Below are positions 6,236 to 8,653 of a stretch of DNA of 8,653 bases, piece after piece; the first letter of the stretch is position 1, and the number at the start of each line of letters is the position of its first letter. The stretch comes from Bacillota bacterium. Its GTDB lineage: Bacteria; Bacillota; Clostridia; Christensenellales; CAG-138. Under the pieces are notes generated by a model. It ran no database searches, was not told where the DNA came from, and saw nothing but the letters and a program-made list of their open reading frames with translations. The stretch lies in NCBI GenBank assembly GCA_023458615.1, contig JAEWYV010000107.1, forward strand, positions 1-8,653. The letters are read 5' to 3'. A program made the translations under genes and the position numbers.

Positions 6236-7177
6236 ATGGAAAAATTGGTCATCGCTCTGGGCGGAAACGCGCTGCAGGAAGGCAACGGCCCGGCAACTGC
6301 CGAAGCGCAGCTTGAGGTTGTTGAAAAAACCTCCGTCTATATCGCGGACATCATTGAAAAAGGTTATCAGGTTATCCTTGCGCATGGCAACGGCCCGCAG
6401 GTCGGCCGCATTGTTCTGCAGAATGAGCACTCGGTCAGCGTTACCCCCGCCATGCCGTTTGACGTTTGCGGCGCAATGAGTCAGGGCATGATTGGCTACC
6501 ACATGCAGCAGGGGCTTACCAAGGCGCTGCGCGCGCGCGGCAATCACACCGGCGCGGCAACCGTGGTTACCCAGGTTGTGGTAGACAAAAATGATAAGGC
6601 ATTCCTCTCGCCCAGCAAGCCCATCGGCCCCTTCTATAGCGAAGAGGAGGCAAAGAAGCTGCAGGCGGAAAAGGGGTATTCCGTGAAGGAAGATGCAGGC
6701 CGCGGCTGGCGCCGCGTCGTCGCTTCCCCGATGCCCGTTGAAATCGTAGAACTGCCGGAGGTCAAGTGCCTCATCGATGGCGGCTTCGTGGTCATCACCG
6801 TTGGCGGCGGTGGCATTCCCGTCATCCGTGAAGACAACGGCGATCTCGTCGGGACCGCAGCGGTCATCGACAAAGACCTTGCCAGCGAGCGCCTTGCAGA
6901 GGATCTGGATGCGGACGCGCTGCTTGTTCTCACCGCTGTTGAGCAGGTATGCCTGAACTATGGCAAGCCGAACGAAAAGCGCCTCTCGACCATCACGGTT
7001 GCGGAAGCGGAGCAGTATATTGCCGAGGGACATTTTGCACCCGGCTCCATGCTGCCGAAGATTCAGGCCGCAGTCAAGTTTGCCAATAGCAAACCAGGCC
7101 GCCGCGCAATCATCACCTCGCTGGACAACGCCGTTGGAGCGCTGACCGGCAAGGCTGGCACCGTGATTGTGAAGTAA
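6236..7177 (+). CDS. arcC: Carbamate kinase (ArcC)
   Basis: This amino-acid-kinase-family enzyme catalyses carbamoyl phosphate + ADP to ATP + carbamate, usually the last, energy-yielding step of arginine, agmatine or purine-derived ureide breakdown. Predicted length is 313 residues, normal for the family. Seen: ALGGNAL (7-13), HGNGPQVG (50-57), K128 in SPSKPIGPFY, GRGWRRVVASP (155-165), GGGGIPV (190-196), K213 in AVIDKDLAS, and K275 in GSMLPKIQAA. These lysines correspond to K131, K215 and K277 of the Enterococcus enzyme. It is complete and intact, with its own promoter, a strong ribosome binding site and a terminator, so it is monocistronic. Its usual partners (arginine deiminase, a carbamoyltransferase) are not in the window. 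The pathway supplying carbamoyl phosphate therefore cannot be read here. Confidence 0.96.
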   Translation: MEKLVIALGGNALQEGNGPATAEAQLEVVEKTSVYIADIIEKGYQVILAHGNGPQVGRIVLQNEHSVSVTPAMPFDVCGAMSQGMIGYHMQQGLTKALRARGNHTGAATVVTQVVVDKNDKAFLSPSKPIGPFYSEEEAKKLQAEKGYSVKEDAGRGWRRVVASPMPVEIVELPEVKCLIDGGFVVITVGGGGIPVIREDNGDLVGTAAVIDKDLASERLAEDLDADALLVLTAVEQVCLNYGKPNEKRLSTITVAEAEQYIAEGHFAPGSMLPKIQAAVKFANSKPGRRAIITSLDNAVGALTGKAGTVIVK

Positions 7178-7178
7178 C

Positions 7179-7204
7179 GTTTCTTCTCTTAAAAGAAAAG
7201 AAAC
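7179..7204. repeat. Imperfect inverted repeat just after arcC stop
   Basis: GTTTCTTCTCTT (7179-7190) pairs with AAGAAAAGAAAC (7193-7204) with a single C/A mismatch around a 2-nt centre. It starts two bases past the arcC stop codon. The stem is A/T-rich and lacks a clear T-tract, so it is probably a weak RNA hairpin at the 3' end of the arcC transcript. Confidence 0.5.
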
Positions 7205-7222
7205 AAAAGAACTTTATATGCT

Positions 7223-7257
7223 AAGAGCTTCTCGTGTAAAATCGAGAAGCTCTTTTT
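7223..7257 (+). terminator. Intrinsic terminator of arcC
   Basis: There is a perfect 12-bp stem, AAGAGCTTCTCG (7223-7234) with CGAGAAGCTCTT (7243-7254), around an 8-nt loop. It runs into TTTTT (7253-7257) and further T-rich sequence. In the minus direction the stem is followed by AGCATATAAAG, which is much poorer, so the main action is on arcC, although some effect on aspS readthrough is possible. Confidence 0.85.
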
Positions 7258-7258
7258 G

Positions 7259-7284
7259 TTTCTTTTTCTCTAGAGAAAAAGAAA
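7259..7284. repeat. Perfect 26-bp palindrome abutting the aspS stop
   Basis: The 13-nt arms TTTCTTTTTCTCT (7259-7271) and AGAGAAAAAGAAA (7272-7284) are exact complements with no spacer. The right arm ends one base before the aspS stop codon (7287-7285 on the minus strand). It is low in GC, so it is not a classical terminator. It could protect the aspS 3' end or work together with the neighbouring hairpin. Confidence 0.6.
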
Positions 7285-8571
7285 TCACGGAGTCAATCGA
7301 TTTGGACCTCGGAAAAGGAACATTGCCTCTTTGATTCCAACGCCAAGCAACAGCATCGTCAGACGATCTACGCCAAGGCCGAACCCGCCATGCGGCGGGC
7401 AGCCATAGCGAAAGAACTCGGTATAGAACTTCACGTCCTCACCGAGCCCGCGCGCGTTTGCCTGCTGGCAGAGCACATCGTATCGATGTTCCCTCTGTGC
7501 GCCGGTCGTAATCTCCACCCCGCGCCAGATGAGATCGTATCCCTGCGGAATGCCATCTATCAGCATATGATAAAATGCCCGCTTCTGAGCGGCAAAGTCG
7601 GTAATGAATAGAAACTCATGCCCATACTCTTCCATAGAGAATCGGTAGCTGAGTTGTTCCGCCTCTGTGGTGGTGTCCCCGCGCTCACCTTCCGGCAGAT
7701 GATAGCCATAGCGCATCTCTAACTCACGATACAATTCCGAAAGGGCGATGACAGGGAAGGGCAGCTTCGGAACGACAACCTTGATTCCATAGAGCCGCTC
7801 TATCGCATCGCCAAACCGTGACTCAACGCGTGAGAGCGCAAAGGTCAATAGTTCCGCCTCCAACTGCATCACATCATGAAACGACTCTATATAGGAAAAC
7901 TCCAAATCGAGCCCTGTGAATTCCGTCGTATGCCGGCTGGTATAGGATTTCTCCGCGCGGAAGACCGGTCCTGTTTCAAAGATACGCTCAAAGCCCGCTG
8001 CCATTGCCATCTGTTTGTAGAATTGCGGGCTCTGCGCCAGATACGCCTTTCTATCAAAATAGCCCACCTCAAACACATCCGCGCCGCTCTCACTGGCGGC
8101 AGCAATCAGCTTTGGTGTATGAATCTCTAGAAAATCGCGCTCCAGCAGAAAGTCCCGCATCGCCTGAACAAGGCAGGTCTGGATCTCGAATAGAAGGCGC
8201 TCTTTCTCCCCGCGCAGATCGAGCCAACGATAGTCAAGCCTTGTGTCAATGTTGGCGTCCTTTGACAGCGGCAGCGGAGCGGCGAGGGACTCTATTTGAA
8301 TATTAGTTGGAATCAGCTCGCGCCCGCCGAGCTTCACCTGCAAGTTGTCCTGTATTGTGCCTTCAATAGACAGCACGGATTCCGGCGTGAGTTGTTCCAA
8401 TAGCTCCGCCCATTCGCTACGTAGAGACTTTTCAATCGTTACTTGTATCGTTCCGCTGCGATCCCGCAGAACAAGAAACGCCATATTGCGCGTGTTGCGG
8501 ATGTGTTCCAGAAATCCTTGTATTTTAACAGACTGTCCTGCGACCGCCTGTTGAATCATCGTTCGTTTCAT
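7285..8571 (-). CDS. aspS: Aspartyl-tRNA synthetase, archaeal-type (possible Asp-tRNA(Asp/Asn) ligase)
   Basis: This class II synthetase attaches aspartate to tRNA. At 428 residues it is the short archaeal/eukaryote-like form; the usual bacterial enzyme is near 590 residues because of its inserted GAD domain, which is absent here. Seen: an N-terminal OB-fold anticodon-binding domain (about 14-95, VKIQGFLEHIRN...LVLRDRSG); the catalytic core with QSPQFYKQ (180-187); motif 2 FRAEKSYTSRHTTEF (204-218, R205); GVEITTGAQREHR (351-363); and motif 3 GGFGLGVDRL (395-404, R403). The ATG at 8571 has AAGGAG (8578-8583) six bases upstream. Many bacteria carrying this form use it as a non-discriminating enzyme feeding GatCAB to make Asn-tRNA, sometimes beside a standard AspRS. 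Which applies here is not decidable from one gene. It converges with arcC. Confidence 0.95.
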   Translation of the reverse strand: MKRTMIQQAVAGQSVKIQGFLEHIRNTRNMAFLVLRDRSGTIQVTIEKSLRSEWAELLEQLTPESVLSIEGTIQDNLQVKLGGRELIPTNIQIESLAAPLPLSKDANIDTRLDYRWLDLRGEKERLLFEIQTCLVQAMRDFLLERDFLEIHTPKLIAAASESGADVFEVGYFDRKAYLAQSPQFYKQMAMAAGFERIFETGPVFRAEKSYTSRHTTEFTGLDLEFSYIESFHDVMQLEAELLTFALSRVESRFGDAIERLYGIKVVVPKLPFPVIALSELYRELEMRYGYHLPEGERGDTTTEAEQLSYRFSMEEYGHEFLFITDFAAQKRAFYHMLIDGIPQGYDLIWRGVEITTGAQREHRYDVLCQQANARGLGEDVKFYTEFFRYGCPPHGGFGLGVDRLTMLLLGVGIKEAMFLFRGPNRLTP

Positions 8572-8653
8572 ATGCTTCTCCTTTTCTTATTATGACAGAC
8601 CACCAACATCTTTCTAGTCTGTCCAGTCCGGCATCATCTTTATGCCGCATAGG
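8572..8653 (-). other. aspS leader and possible tail of an upstream minus-strand gene
   Basis: The AAGGAG ribosome binding site of aspS is at 8578-8583. An inverted repeat GACAGAC/GTCTGTC lies at 8594-8600/8617-8623, without a T-tract. One minus-strand frame from the window edge reads LCGIKMMPDWTD and then stops (TAG, 8616-8614). This could be the C-terminus of a preceding gene about 40 nt from aspS, but twelve residues are too few to identify it. No convincing -35/-10 pair was found, which would fit aspS being co-transcribed with that gene. Confidence 0.3.

Noticed and set aside
6206..7033. 275-codon minus-strand open frame opposite arcC
   Set aside because: It is a shadow of carbamate kinase produced by GC-rich third positions, with no recognisable protein features.
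8572..8653. T-box riboswitch upstream of aspS
   Set aside because: Only 82 nt are visible. There is no T-box core sequence and the inverted repeat lacks a terminator T-tract. A T-box further upstream cannot be excluded.
1..8653. CRISPR array, tRNA/rRNA gene, insertion sequence or prophage gene
   Set aside because: I saw no regularly spaced repeats, tRNA-like folds, transposase or phage proteins on either strand.

Overview
The window reads as chromosomal DNA of a low-to-mid-GC Firmicute (Bacillota), most likely class Clostridia. The evidence is an AddAB-type (not RecBCD) recombination nuclease, strong GGAGG-type ribosome binding sites, sigma-A-like promoters, a compact archaeal-type aspartyl-tRNA synthetase of the kind often found in clostridia, and a Firmicute-style MurA. 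I cannot name a genus. I see no phage, transposase, CRISPR, tRNA or rRNA, and the genes are mostly housekeeping.

Layout from left to right. Positions 1-3900 hold a tightly packed minus-strand operon, thpR-addB-addA. It has a 4-nt ATGA overlap at thpR/addB and a 17-nt overlap at addB/addA; addA runs off the left edge after its first 26 codons. Positions 3901-4513 are a 613-nt non-coding interval. It carries a cluster of perfect DnaA boxes (three TTATCCACA in direct orientation and one inverted TTATACACA) followed by a very A/T-rich tract. This is the most notable object in the window and is a candidate replication origin or DnaA-titration/regulatory cluster, although dnaA is not in view. An intrinsic terminator for murA bounds the interval on its right.

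murA (4514-5797, minus) follows, with a promoter so close to its start codon that the transcript should be leaderless or nearly so. A 438-nt divergent intergenic region separates murA from arcC (6236-7177, plus), a complete carbamate kinase with its own promoter. arcC and aspS (7285-8571, minus) converge on a 107-nt spacer packed with three inverted repeats, one of them a clear intrinsic terminator for arcC. The last 82 nt are the aspS leader and possibly the tail of another minus-strand gene.

Functionally, AddAB resects double-strand breaks and loads RecA. ThpR is an RNA 2',3'-cyclic phosphodiesterase/ligase-fold enzyme that here shares the AddAB transcript. MurA commits UDP-GlcNAc to peptidoglycan. 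ArcC makes ATP from carbamoyl phosphate. AspRS charges tRNA-Asp and possibly tRNA-Asn. The DnaA-box cluster is the only hint of something beyond standard housekeeping content.
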